In this document: in pieces, positions 35,656-44,193 of the stretch | Layout of the letters: each line of letters begins with the position of its first letter | Numbering within the stretch: the first letter of the stretch is position 1 | DNA from: Planctomycetota bacterium | GTDB lineage: Bacteria; Planctomycetota; UBA1135; GCA-002686595 | NCBI GenBank assembly: GCA_014238415.1 | Contig: JABABA010000021.1 | Span: forward strand, 1 to 64,000 | DNA: 64,000 bases | Direction: 5' to 3' | Made by a program: the position numbers and the translations under genes | Notes under the pieces: model-generated | The model's database searches: none | Seen by the model: only the letters and a program-made list of their open reading frames with translations | What the model was told of the DNA's origin: nothing

Positions 35656-36480
35656 GTGATTCAGTGTGCCCGATCTTCTGATGGGGCGGCGGGCCTTGCG
35701 CCCATCGCTCTAGCCCTGCAATCCAGCGCGCCCGGATATGGTCTCGCCTGGTGGCAGGACAGTCTCACAGCCCCCGATTCAACCGGCATTGCCTTTGTCC
35801 AGGATGGAGAGGGAGAGGGGATTCTGCTTGGCGAGACGCAGGCCATTGCCCGGGGTGATGTGTTGGTCTTGCCTCCAGGTGCAGAGTTGAATGCCAATGG
35901 CCTGTCCGGTTTTTGCGTGAGCCTGCCTCTGGGTACGGATGCGAGTCACTTGCCGGGCTTCTTGCGCCCCGATCAGGACCCTGCTTTCACGGATCAACCG
36001 GGAGGTTGTGCTGAAGAGGAGAGCGCCTATCGACGCATCTTGTTGACATGGGATAAGGCCAACGGCCCCCATGTGCTGCAGGCCCTCAATTGTCATCGGG
36101 TCCGCATGTGGGATTCTCTCAGCCACTATCACGATTTCCAGAATGGCTTTGATGAGTTCTATCTTGTCCAAGGTGTGGAGCCCGACGCCAAGATCTGGAC
36201 CGGTCCGGCGGCGGCGATTTGCGCTGAAGAGGTGACTGCCGTTGATGACCTGCTGCGCCCCACAATTCCAAGGGTGGGCGACCTGATTCACATCCCGAGG
36301 GGCACCGTGCATCGGGCCACGGGAGGTGTCCTAGCCCAGGTGATTACAGTTCCTGGGTTTGTTCCTGGTGCAGAGATCGGTGTAGATCATCATTTGCGCA
36401 GGATATCGGAGCGATTGGACTTGCCTCCTGGCACTTTGCCCTACAGGGAGGCCTCCAGCGATGGACCGGTTGTGAGGTGA
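35656..36480 (+). CDS. Cupin-type protein
   Basis: A 274-aa soluble protein with two cupin-like barrels. The first half has GILLGETQAIARGDVLVLPPGAELNA. The second carries a likely metal site in SHYHDFQNGFDEFYLVQG with later strands DLIHIPRGTVHRATGG. I chose the GTG at 35656; the longer frame adds 27 residues that overlap the divergent DUF6807 gene. Cupins of this layout are often sugar-phosphate isomerases, carbohydrate-binding regulators or dioxygenases; motif spacing does not decide. It precedes the ApaH-like gene by only 4 bases. Confidence 0.75.
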   Translation: MIQCARSSDGAAGLAPIALALQSSAPGYGLAWWQDSLTAPDSTGIAFVQDGEGEGILLGETQAIARGDVLVLPPGAELNANGLSGFCVSLPLGTDASHLPGFLRPDQDPAFTDQPGGCAEEESAYRRILLTWDKANGPHVLQALNCHRVRMWDSLSHYHDFQNGFDEFYLVQGVEPDAKIWTGPAAAICAEEVTAVDDLLRPTIPRVGDLIHIPRGTVHRATGGVLAQVITVPGFVPGAEIGVDHHLRRISERLDLPPGTLPYREASSDGPVVR

Positions 36481-36484
36481 ATCC

Positions 36485-37231
36485 ATGACCCATTGGATCG
36501 TAGGTGACATTCACGGCTGTGCTGTTGAGTTGGACCAACTGGTGCAGCAGTTGGATCTAGGCCCTGATGACCAACTGTTGTCCGTGGGCGACCTCTTCCA
36601 CCGGGGGCCCGACCCCATGGGCGTGATCAGCGTCCTGCGTGCGAGCAATGCGCGCTTCATCCTGGGGAACCATGAGGCACGGGTGCTGGAGCGTTTTGAT
36701 CTGGCCCCTGCCAGATCTGACGGGTCTGATCGCCCCGGGTTGCGTCAGGAATTTGGCCTGTTGCAGCCAGAGGACCTGGCAGGAGATGGCCGGCGTGTCT
36801 TGATGGTGGAATCTGAGCAGTGCGCAGAGGTCCTCTGCTACCTGCAAGAACATGACGGCTACTTTCTATCCCAGGAATTACTCCCGGGAGCCGCGTCTAC
36901 TCCCGACGGTCGTTCTTGGTGCATGGTTCATGCAGGCTTGACGCCGGGCGTCCATCCGCTCGACTCCTCACCCAAGGAACTGTACTCCATGCGCCGCTTG
37001 GAGGGCCGCGGTCGCCCCTGGTGGTATGAGGTCTACAACGGCCCCAACCTGGTGGTTTTTGGCCACACTCCCTCGAAGATCCCACGCCGCCGCATGTTTG
37101 AAGGCCAGCTTGTTGCTTTGGGTATCGATACTGCCTGCGTCTACGGAGGTGACTTGAGCGCCTACGCCCCGGAACTCGATGAGTGGATGCGCGTGCCTTG
37201 CCAGAAGTCCGGCGGGTACGCACAGCAGTAG
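36485..37231 (+). CDS. Metallophosphoesterase, PPP/ApaH-like
   Basis: A 248-aa calcineurin-like phosphoesterase. All core motifs are present: GDIHG (7-11), GDLFHRGP, GNHE, VHAGLTPG and VVFGHTPS, then GIDTACVYGGDLSA at the end of the fold. This is the layout of the PPP family, which includes bis(5'-nucleosyl)-tetraphosphatase ApaH and protein serine/threonine phosphatases, so the substrate is either dinucleoside polyphosphates or phosphoproteins. It is cytoplasmic, with no leader. It begins 4 bases after the cupin gene and is likely cotranscribed. Confidence 0.9.
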   Translation: MTHWIVGDIHGCAVELDQLVQQLDLGPDDQLLSVGDLFHRGPDPMGVISVLRASNARFILGNHEARVLERFDLAPARSDGSDRPGLRQEFGLLQPEDLAGDGRRVLMVESEQCAEVLCYLQEHDGYFLSQELLPGAASTPDGRSWCMVHAGLTPGVHPLDSSPKELYSMRRLEGRGRPWWYEVYNGPNLVVFGHTPSKIPRRRMFEGQLVALGIDTACVYGGDLSAYAPELDEWMRVPCQKSGGYAQQ

Positions 37232-37235
37232 TCGC

Positions 37236-37970
37236 TCAATCGTCGTTGTAGAGTCGATCGTAGGCCAATGCCAAGGAGGCGATCTGGGCCAGGGTCAAGC
37301 CGATGCCCTGCAAGTAGGGGGTGGCCTCTTCCCGGAATCGATCGGCGCCCGAGCGCGGGATGAAGATCATGTCTCCAGGTCTGATCTGCACGTATCCGTT
37401 GTAGCCGGGCGTATCCATGTTGAAAGGAATCACCTCAATGTCCTCTTGACTGTGGCGGCGGATGATCACACTCTGCGTGCGTCGCGCTCCTGTTAGCACC
37501 TTGCCTCCCTGACTTGCTGCTTCGAGGGCGGTCGTGGGCCGGTTGAATGTCTTGGGCCCGGGGTCATCGATTGCGCCCAATAGGAAGTACTGGCGCGATT
37601 CGTACTCGATCACCGCCAGGGTCACATCAGGATTACGCAGGGACTTGGCCAGGGCAGCCTTGATGGCCAAAGCGGCGTCTTTGGGCATCATCCCCTGGAT
37701 GGGCACGGCACCGGCCAGGGGTACACCGAGGGTCCCATCCGGAGAGATGCGCAATCCCTCCGGCGGACCGCTCATTTCAGGATGGCCCATGACCACCAGG
37801 TGCACTCGGTCGTTGGGACCAAGCGTAAAAATAGACCAGTCCGCGTTGTGACTGGCGCTTTGCGTGGTTCCGGTGGAGTGGGGCAGATCGGGCGCGCTGC
37901 AGGAGAATAGGACCAGGACGGCAAGCATCCCCCAGCTCGGACCGGTTCGTGCCATTTTACGACTTTGCAT
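37236..37970 (-). CDS. Polysaccharide biosynthesis/export lipoprotein (Wza type)
   Basis: A 244-aa predicted outer-membrane or periplasmic lipoprotein (lipobox LFSC; ATG 37970 chosen so that the lipoprotein signal lies at the N-terminus; the frame is open 66 codons further upstream). The poly-export domain starts GPNDRVHLVVMGHPEMSG and includes RISPDGTLGVPLAGAVPIQGM, with a following SLBB-like segment YFLLGAIDDPGPKTFNRPTTALEAAS and QIRPGDMIFIP. It would form or line the exit channel for exopolysaccharide. The divergent sugar transferase 315 bases away fits an exopolysaccharide locus, although no flippase, polymerase or Wzc is visible here. Confidence 0.9.
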   Translation of the reverse strand: MQSRKMARTGPSWGMLAVLVLFSCSAPDLPHSTGTTQSASHNADWSIFTLGPNDRVHLVVMGHPEMSGPPEGLRISPDGTLGVPLAGAVPIQGMMPKDAALAIKAALAKSLRNPDVTLAVIEYESRQYFLLGAIDDPGPKTFNRPTTALEAASQGGKVLTGARRTQSVIIRRHSQEDIEVIPFNMDTPGYNGYVQIRPGDMIFIPRSGADRFREEATPYLQGIGLTLAQIASLALAYDRLYNDD

Positions 37971-38285
37971 GATTGAGCGTGCTGTTGATGATTCCAAGGT
38001 TGAACCCAGTATAGAAGGGGGATCTTGATCGACTGGCAGGAGGACCGGGATCACGGCCTTCATCAATGTGTATCCGAAGATACTCGATCGCGAGGTGCAA
38101 TCAAAAACTTCCCGAAGCTGGGAATCCAACTTCCTTTGGGTGAGAAATCTGCCTTTTCGCGTCCACAATGCTCGGAGTTGTCTTGGATCTGGCGTGTGAG
38201 TACTCTCCTGTATGTGGTGCTCGCCTTCAGCCTCGTAACCTAAATTCAGAACCTATCGCCGAGTGGTGCTGTCCATTAGCTCTCC
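37971..38285. other. Divergent intergenic region of the exopolysaccharide pair
   Basis: About 315 bases between the Wza-type gene (minus) and the sugar transferase gene (plus). It is more AT-rich than its surroundings and presumably carries both promoters, but I see no sequence that I can name as a promoter, operator or riboswitch. Frames crossing it have no recognisable domain. Confidence 0.5.
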
Positions 38286-39176
38286 ATGACTCAGGTTTCT
38301 TTCACCCTCAAACCCGTGACCAATCGCATTCTTCACGCCGCTCGCAAGCGTGCTCTTTCCCGCAACTCTGTGACCAGATCTGTGGGACCTGCCAGCCGTC
38401 GGGCTCAGCAGCCCTTCAAGGGCCGGCCCGGTTCCCTTTCTTCACCCCGACCTCCGCGTCTGGGGAGCTTCTACTATGCTGTTGGGCGACCTTTTTTGGG
38501 CGCTCTGCTCACCTTGATATTGATCCTGCCCATGCTTGTGGTTGGCTGCGCCGTGGCCATTGCCGTGGCCATTGATTTCCGCGATCACAAAAAGGTCTTC
38601 TTTGCCCAGCAGCGCATGGGGCGGGGCGGCAGGCCCTTCACGATCTGGAAGTTCCGCACCATGCATGCGTCTACGGAGGGACACTTTGACTCCTGGCGGG
38701 AAGGTCAAGAGCAGGACCGGGTGACCCGCTTGGGCAAGATCCTCCGGCGCAGCCACTTGGATGAACTGCCCCAATTCTGGAACATTCTGCGGGGAGACAT
38801 GGCCTACATTGGTCCGCGCCCTGAGATGGTTGAGGTGCATTGGTGGGCTCAAAGGTCGGTCCCGGGCTTTGATGCGCGCCTGTGGGTCAAGCCGGGCATC
38901 TCTGGCCTGGCACAATTAGGTCAGGGGTATGTGGGTAGCGACGTCGAAGCCTACGGGCACAAGTTGGATGCTGACTTGCAGTACTTGAGCCGGTTGACTT
39001 TTCTTCAGGACTTCTCGATCCTCTGTCGCACTCCCCTCTGGATGTTGCGCCTACGAGGCTGGGGCCCGGGACCTGTTGTGGTCATGACTCCCGCAAAGCC
39101 AGCTGTGCCCAAGGTCTCGGGTGGTGTCGCGCGATCATTGGACTCTATGACTGTCGAAGCCAGCCGGATCTCTTGA
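38286..39176 (+). CDS. Undecaprenyl-phosphate sugar phosphotransferase (bacterial sugar transferase family)
   Basis: A 296-aa membrane enzyme that would load the first sugar-1-phosphate onto undecaprenyl phosphate to begin polysaccharide repeat-unit synthesis. After a basic N-terminal region, one strong membrane helix (about 68-95) leads into the catalytic domain: FFAQQRMGRGGRPFTIWKFRTMH, DELPQFWNILRGDMAYIGPRPE, and RLWVKPGISGLAQLGQGYVG. It is shorter than WbaP, with only the C-terminal catalytic part, like PglC-type enzymes. It pairs by function with the divergent Wza-type gene. Confidence 0.95.
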   Translation: MTQVSFTLKPVTNRILHAARKRALSRNSVTRSVGPASRRAQQPFKGRPGSLSSPRPPRLGSFYYAVGRPFLGALLTLILILPMLVVGCAVAIAVAIDFRDHKKVFFAQQRMGRGGRPFTIWKFRTMHASTEGHFDSWREGQEQDRVTRLGKILRRSHLDELPQFWNILRGDMAYIGPRPEMVEVHWWAQRSVPGFDARLWVKPGISGLAQLGQGYVGSDVEAYGHKLDADLQYLSRLTFLQDFSILCRTPLWMLRLRGWGPGPVVVMTPAKPAVPKVSGGVARSLDSMTVEASRIS

Positions 39177-39183
39177 CGGGACC

Positions 39184-39723
39184 CTAGAGCGACCAGCGCA
39201 GGGTGTAGGTGATGCGTGGGATGAAGTGCAAGTCATCCAGCCCGGTGGTTTCACGCCCTGCGATGATCAGTCCGATGGTGGGGCCGATGCTCATGCGCTC
39301 GCTGATGATGGTCATCAATCCCCAACTGCCGTAGATGCCAAAATAGTCTCCCTGATCCTGCACGATGTTGGGGAATTCGCCTGCTCGGAACCAGGTCAGG
39401 CCGGTTGCGAGACTCCACTCTCGGTGTTCGTCCACGCTCCAGCGTCGGCTGGCTCCTAGTTCGATCTGGGAAACGCTTCCCGCCGCGGGGTTTCCGTCAT
39501 CGGCCAGCAGTTCATCATCCCAGGGCTGATAGTGTCCTTGTAGATCGACAGTGTAGATCCGGTCAGCAGTGCGCGACATGACCTGAGACCCTCCCAGAGT
39601 GACACCGATGTTGGGAAAGACCGAAGGGCCACCGTTGATGGCCAGATCTCCAGGATGGGGCGAAATCGCGCTGCAAGCACTGGCGAGCAGGGCAATGATT
39701 GTGCTTGGCAGGTGTATACGCAT
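39184..39723 (-). CDS. Hypothetical exported protein, probable small beta-barrel
   Basis: A 179-aa protein that I do not recognise. From the ATG at 39723 a short leader ends at a possible lipobox (LLASAC). The mature part has alternating hydrophobic strands with Gly/Ser turns (RIYTVDLQGHYQ, VSQIELGASRRW, SLATGLTWFRAGEF, GIYGSWGLMTII, GPTIGLIIAGRE, PRITYTLRWSL) and ends in an aromatic C-terminal strand, as outer-membrane barrels do. It is divergent from the PVC cytochrome gene with about 60 bases between them, and convergent with the sugar transferase. Confidence 0.65.
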   Translation of the reverse strand: MRIHLPSTIIALLASACSAISPHPGDLAINGGPSVFPNIGVTLGGSQVMSRTADRIYTVDLQGHYQPWDDELLADDGNPAAGSVSQIELGASRRWSVDEHREWSLATGLTWFRAGEFPNIVQDQGDYFGIYGSWGLMTIISERMSIGPTIGLIIAGRETTGLDDLHFIPRITYTLRWSL

Positions 39724-39782
39724 GCTTGCTGGGAATAGGCGCTGTCGGGCTGGATGCTGGCACCCTATCCTGTGAAGTACCG

Positions 39783-42700
39783 ATGCGAAACCAACTCCTT
39801 GCTCTAGTGACTGGAATCCTGCTGACCTCTGTTCTTGTGGCTGCGGGGTCGGCCCAGAGTGGGCTTTCCCAAGGGTCCGACTCTGGGTCTGTTGCGACCC
39901 AAGATCAACCAAGTCATGAGGCCCTTTGGATCTGGGGGCCGCGGGACCCAGAGAAGTACAATCAGGTTTGGTTGCGGAAGCGCTTCACTGTGCCCGAGTC
40001 GATTCAATCTGCCCTCCTCTTTGGGACCGCAGACAACCGGGCCAACATTTTCCTGGATGGAGAACTGCTGGCCAATGTGCTTGATTGGACGAAACCCTTC
40101 GAGCGTTCTGTTGAATTGACTCCTGGTGAGCACTTGCTTGCCGTGCGGGCTCAGAACCAGGGTGGTCCTGCGGGAGTTTTTCTGCGCTTGACCATGGATC
40201 TGGGAGAGGGCAGGACCGAGGTTCTGGGGACAGACTCCAGCTGGCGTGCCTTGGACACCGCGCGCTATCTCGGCGGGAATGTTGCTTGGAAGGAGACGGA
40301 CTTTGACGATCAATTGTGGTCCGATCCTGTGGCTTTCGGCCCATGGGGCAGCAAGCCTTGGGGCACTCCATCTGTGGCGGGTGATGGAACCCTGGACCGC
40401 ACTCTCTCGGCAGAAGGTGTCTGGGTTCCAGAGGGATTCAAGATTGAGCTCTTGCATGTGGTTGATCCAGAGACCCAAGGGTCCTGGGTCAGCATTTGCT
40501 CCGATGGGATGGGGATGCTCTACACGAGTGACCAGTATGGGGCCCTCTGGCAGGTAAAGCCGCAGCCGGTGGGTTCGCAAGAGGAGCCCATCATCAAGCG
40601 CGTTCCAGTGGATCTGGGTCAGGCCCAGGGACTCTGCTGGGCATTTGGCAAGCTATATGTGGTGGTTGGCCTGGGGAAGACGGGACTCTATGTGGTCAGT
40701 GACACCAATGCGGATGGGGAACTGGATCATGTTCGCAAGTTGAGTGGATTCGGATCGGGGGGCGAGCACGGACCACATGGAATCGTGCTGGGACCGGACG
40801 GGGAGTCACTTTGGATCGTTGGAGGCAACCATGTGGCGGTTCCGACTCCCGCGGGCCGAGTTCACCCGGCACCGGTTTGGGCGGAGGATCAACTCCTCAC
40901 TCGTTTGCCGGATGCAAATGGTCACGCCCGCAACAAGTTGGCTCCGGGGGGCTGGGTCGTGCGCACGGACCCCGAAGGCACGGAGTTCGACCTTTTTGCT
41001 ATCGGTATGCGCAACGCTTATGACCTGGCCTTCTCACCATCCGGGGACCTGTTCACCTTTGACTCGGACATGGAGTGGGATGTTGGCCTGCCCTGGTATC
41101 GGCCGACGCGCATCTTGCACCTGGTTTCCGGGGCTGAGTACGGCTGGCGCAACGGTAGCGGCAAGTGGGCGGCGCACTACGAGGACTCCCTGCCCGGGAC
41201 CTTGGACATGGGCATTGGTTCGCCGACTGGGGTGACCTTCCTGACCAACGCCCTTTTCCCGGGGCCTTGGCGCAACGCGTTCTTGGTGGGGGACTGGGCC
41301 TACGGGACGATCTACGCGGTGTTCATGCAGCCGGATGGGGCGAGTTTCTCTGGCACCTCGAAAGTCTTCGCCCGAGGGCGTCCTTTCCCGGTGACTGACA
41401 TGGTCGTTGCTGAAGACGGGGCGCTGTACATCACCACCGGCGGTCGCCGTAGTCTTAGTGGCCTGTATCGGGTGACCAGTAGCCAGGCTGCGGGGCCGCG
41501 GCCCGTTGCGTCTGATCCCACGCCTGAGGTGATCTTGCGCGCGAGTCTGGAGGAGCACCATGGCGCAGGGCAAGCGGTGGACAGCCAGCAGTTGATCAAT
41601 GCTCTCGGATCAAGGGACCGGTTTGTGCGCCACGCGGCGCGTGTCGCCTTGGAGCAAACGCCGGTGGAGGCCTGGGCCCAAGGGGGCCTCACGCATTCTG
41701 CTCCGCTTGTGGTTGCAGGAAGCGTGATCGGGCTCGCCCGGAGCGCAGGAGATCAATGGAAGGCAACGAGTCTGGCCTCCCTTGCGCGCACTTGGGAGTC
41801 AGCCTTGGCAACGAAAATGGAAGAGGGTGCGCACCTGCGAGCTTTGCAGTTGCTTTGCATTCGTTGGGGTCTTCCTGCTGAAGAGCACAAGCGGGCCTGG
41901 CGCAAGCGGTTGGGCGTGCGTTGGGGTGCTGGAGGCGGTGACCTTGACCGAGATCGTCTGCGTCTCCTGGTCGCTCTTGGTGAGCCAAGGGCGGTGCCCC
42001 TTGCGCTCAAGAATCTGCTCGGGGCAACTAGCGGAGATGAAGCGCTGTTCTATGCCTTTGTGCTGCTTGATGCCAAGCAGGGTTGGACAATTGAGCGTCG
42101 CCGCTCTTGGTTTACATGGATGGGCACCCAAGGGCTGGAATTGCCCGGTGGCCATAGCCTCGAGAAGTATGTGCGCAATCTGCGCAGTGAGGCAGCGGGA
42201 CGACTCAGTGACGCTGAACGCCAGTCCCTGGCGGCAGTTCTGAAACTGGAACCCGAACCGAAGTCGGTCGTCATTGAGGCCAACTTTGTCAACGCCTGGC
42301 TGGACGAGGAATTGCGTCCTCATCTGTCTGAGGTCTTGTCCGGCCGCAATTTTGAAAAGGGCCGCGCGGCTTTCAACAAGGCGCGCTGCATGGAGTGTCA
42401 CCGCATAGCTGGCGAGGGTGGCTCCACGGGACACGACCTGACCGGCGTGGCGAGTCGCTTCACTCGGGGAGACCTGTTGGATTCGATTCTCGACCCATCC
42501 AAGGAGATTTCAGATCAGTACCAGGATTACGAGGTCCTTACCCGGGATGGGATCCTGTTGGTTGGTCGGCTGGAGGGGCGTTCGGCGGAGGGGATACTTC
42601 TGCGAACACAGCCCCCTGACGAAGTGCTCCATGAGATCGACCCTGAAGAGATCGAATTGCAGCGACCCCATCCCCTGTCTCGCATGCCAGCGGGCTTGCT

Positions 42701-42785
42701 GAATGTGCTGACCATGGACGAAGTTCTTGACCTCCTGGCCTACACTCTCTCGGGCGCTGACCCAACTGCCATCTGCTTCGATTGA
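39783..42785 (+). CDS. PVC-type heme-binding protein with beta-propeller and CxxCH domain
   Basis: A 1000-aa exported protein (leader LLALVTGILLTSVLVAAGSAQ; ATG 39783). Residues 45-200 resemble a galactose-binding domain with a LWIWGP opening. A large beta-propeller of the quinoprotein dehydrogenase type follows (about 200-590, with SICSDGMGMLYTSDQYG, GEHGPHGIVLGPDG, AIGMRNAYDLAFSPSGDLFTFD, SGAEYGWRNG). HEAT-like helices lead to a monoheme cytochrome c domain with CMECH (Cys869) and a distal PHPLSRMP methionine. This is a hallmark of Planctomycetes/Verrucomicrobia. Its stop overlaps the start of the M64 gene (TGATG). Confidence 0.93.
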   Translation: MRNQLLALVTGILLTSVLVAAGSAQSGLSQGSDSGSVATQDQPSHEALWIWGPRDPEKYNQVWLRKRFTVPESIQSALLFGTADNRANIFLDGELLANVLDWTKPFERSVELTPGEHLLAVRAQNQGGPAGVFLRLTMDLGEGRTEVLGTDSSWRALDTARYLGGNVAWKETDFDDQLWSDPVAFGPWGSKPWGTPSVAGDGTLDRTLSAEGVWVPEGFKIELLHVVDPETQGSWVSICSDGMGMLYTSDQYGALWQVKPQPVGSQEEPIIKRVPVDLGQAQGLCWAFGKLYVVVGLGKTGLYVVSDTNADGELDHVRKLSGFGSGGEHGPHGIVLGPDGESLWIVGGNHVAVPTPAGRVHPAPVWAEDQLLTRLPDANGHARNKLAPGGWVVRTDPEGTEFDLFAIGMRNAYDLAFSPSGDLFTFDSDMEWDVGLPWYRPTRILHLVSGAEYGWRNGSGKWAAHYEDSLPGTLDMGIGSPTGVTFLTNALFPGPWRNAFLVGDWAYGTIYAVFMQPDGASFSGTSKVFARGRPFPVTDMVVAEDGALYITTGGRRSLSGLYRVTSSQAAGPRPVASDPTPEVILRASLEEHHGAGQAVDSQQLINALGSRDRFVRHAARVALEQTPVEAWAQGGLTHSAPLVVAGSVIGLARSAGDQWKATSLASLARTWESALATKMEEGAHLRALQLLCIRWGLPAEEHKRAWRKRLGVRWGAGGGDLDRDRLRLLVALGEPRAVPLALKNLLGATSGDEALFYAFVLLDAKQGWTIERRRSWFTWMGTQGLELPGGHSLEKYVRNLRSEAAGRLSDAERQSLAAVLKLEPEPKSVVIEANFVNAWLDEELRPHLSEVLSGRNFEKGRAAFNKARCMECHRIAGEGGSTGHDLTGVASRFTRGDLLDSILDPSKEISDQYQDYEVLTRDGILLVGRLEGRSAEGILLRTQPPDEVLHEIDPEEIELQRPHPLSRMPAGLLNVLTMDEVLDLLAYTLSGADPTAICFD

Positions 42786-44170
42786 TGCATACGATCTTGA
42801 TTTTCGTGGCCTTGATTCTCGCCGGGGCGGACACTCCCGACGAGGCCTTGGCCAAGGCTCAGGGCAAGGCACGCAAGTTGCAATTCAAGGCGGCGCAAGT
42901 CGCCTACACTCGCCTCGCCCGGGCCCATCCGGACACCGCCGCCGGTCGTATCGCCGCAAAGCGCAGCCAGCCCAGCGCTTTCTTGGGTTGGGACTGGGTT
43001 CTGTACAACGGCGACCCGGCCAACCGCATTGATGTGGTGCTCATGGGCGAGGGGTATCAGGTAGGCGAGATGAAAGGCTTCGTCAAACTCGCTGAAGACG
43101 TGCCGGGGTTCTTCGCCCGCAATCGTCTGCTTGGAGCGTACAGCACCTATTTCAATTTCTTGCGCACGGACCTGGTTAGCGCTGACAACGGAGTGGATGG
43201 TTTTGGCCGTGACTATGACACCGCCCTCAACGGCCGCACTCTGAGTACCAATGCTGGTCATGTGGGCATCGACACCAAGGCCGCTTGGGATGTGTTGCGC
43301 GAGCTTCCGGAGCATGATGGCCAGGCTATCGTCTTTGTGCGCAATGGAATCCTGGGCACAGGAGGTGGTGGAATCGCGACCATTGGCGGCAAGAGTATCA
43401 AGACTGCAGTGCACGAGTTCGGTCACTCGTTTGGCGGTCTCAGTGACGAGTATGCCACTGAGACGCATAAGCGCGGAGCTCCCCGGCGGGGGAAGAATGT
43501 GACCAACGACGGGGATCCCAAGAAAGCTCCTTGGGCGCACTTCATCGAGGCCAAGGTTCGTGGCGTTGGGATGTATGAGGGTGCTTCGGGTCAGGTGCGT
43601 GGAGCTTGGAAGCCCACTTCCGGCGGTTGCGTGATGCAGTCCGGCGAATTCTTTTGTCCGGTTTGCACTGAGGCGTTGATCCTGCGTATGTACTCGGTCC
43701 TGGATCCTATCGACGCCAGCAGTCCCCCTGCCCTGTCGCGCCAGTCCAGTGAGGAGTTGCTCCTGACCAAAGATGGCCTGGAGTTCATGGTGCAACCCTT
43801 GCGTCCCACGACTCATCGCTTGGATGTGAACTGGTATGTGCTGCCCGAGGGCAATACTCCTCTGGGCGTTCCCAATCCCGATCGGGCGAGCGCTCGCCGA
43901 TACAACCGAAAGCATGCGGGAAGAACCCGCAAACCAGGCAGGCTGCCCTTGATGAAGACCAAGCCCTGGATCGCCCATCGCAGCGCCCGCACGGGCTCCA
44001 GTACCTTGAAGCTGAAGCTCTCCAAGTTGGATCCGGGCCGCTACCGGGTGATCTGTCGCGTCAAGGACAGCACCCAGCCGCGGGGAGAGCGTAGGCCTCT
44101 GGTGATCAAGGACCTAGACGGTTTGTTGGAGAGTGAACGTGCGTGGTGGGTGCGTGTGCCGGAGAAGTAA
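42785..44170 (+). CDS. Secreted M64-family metallopeptidase (IgA-peptidase-like)
   Basis: A 461-aa zinc peptidase. From the ATG at 42785 it has a short leader (ILIFVALILAGADTP). Residues 25-65 form a TPR-like helical pair; the peptidase domain contains RIDVVLMGEGYQVGEMKGF, a Ser/Thr-rich region, and the zinc site HEFGHSFGGLSDEY (His210, Glu211, His214). Two cysteines later (CVMQS...CPVCTEAL) may bind a second metal or disulfide. M64 enzymes cleave secreted proteins; targets here are unknown. It is translationally coupled to the PVC cytochrome gene, so the two products may work on the same extracellular material. Confidence 0.9.
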   Translation: MHTILIFVALILAGADTPDEALAKAQGKARKLQFKAAQVAYTRLARAHPDTAAGRIAAKRSQPSAFLGWDWVLYNGDPANRIDVVLMGEGYQVGEMKGFVKLAEDVPGFFARNRLLGAYSTYFNFLRTDLVSADNGVDGFGRDYDTALNGRTLSTNAGHVGIDTKAAWDVLRELPEHDGQAIVFVRNGILGTGGGGIATIGGKSIKTAVHEFGHSFGGLSDEYATETHKRGAPRRGKNVTNDGDPKKAPWAHFIEAKVRGVGMYEGASGQVRGAWKPTSGGCVMQSGEFFCPVCTEALILRMYSVLDPIDASSPPALSRQSSEELLLTKDGLEFMVQPLRPTTHRLDVNWYVLPEGNTPLGVPNPDRASARRYNRKHAGRTRKPGRLPLMKTKPWIAHRSARTGSSTLKLKLSKLDPGRYRVICRVKDSTQPRGERRPLVIKDLDGLLESERAWWVRVPEK

Positions 44171-44193
44171 AGCGTTGCCTTTTCAGGTGGGTC

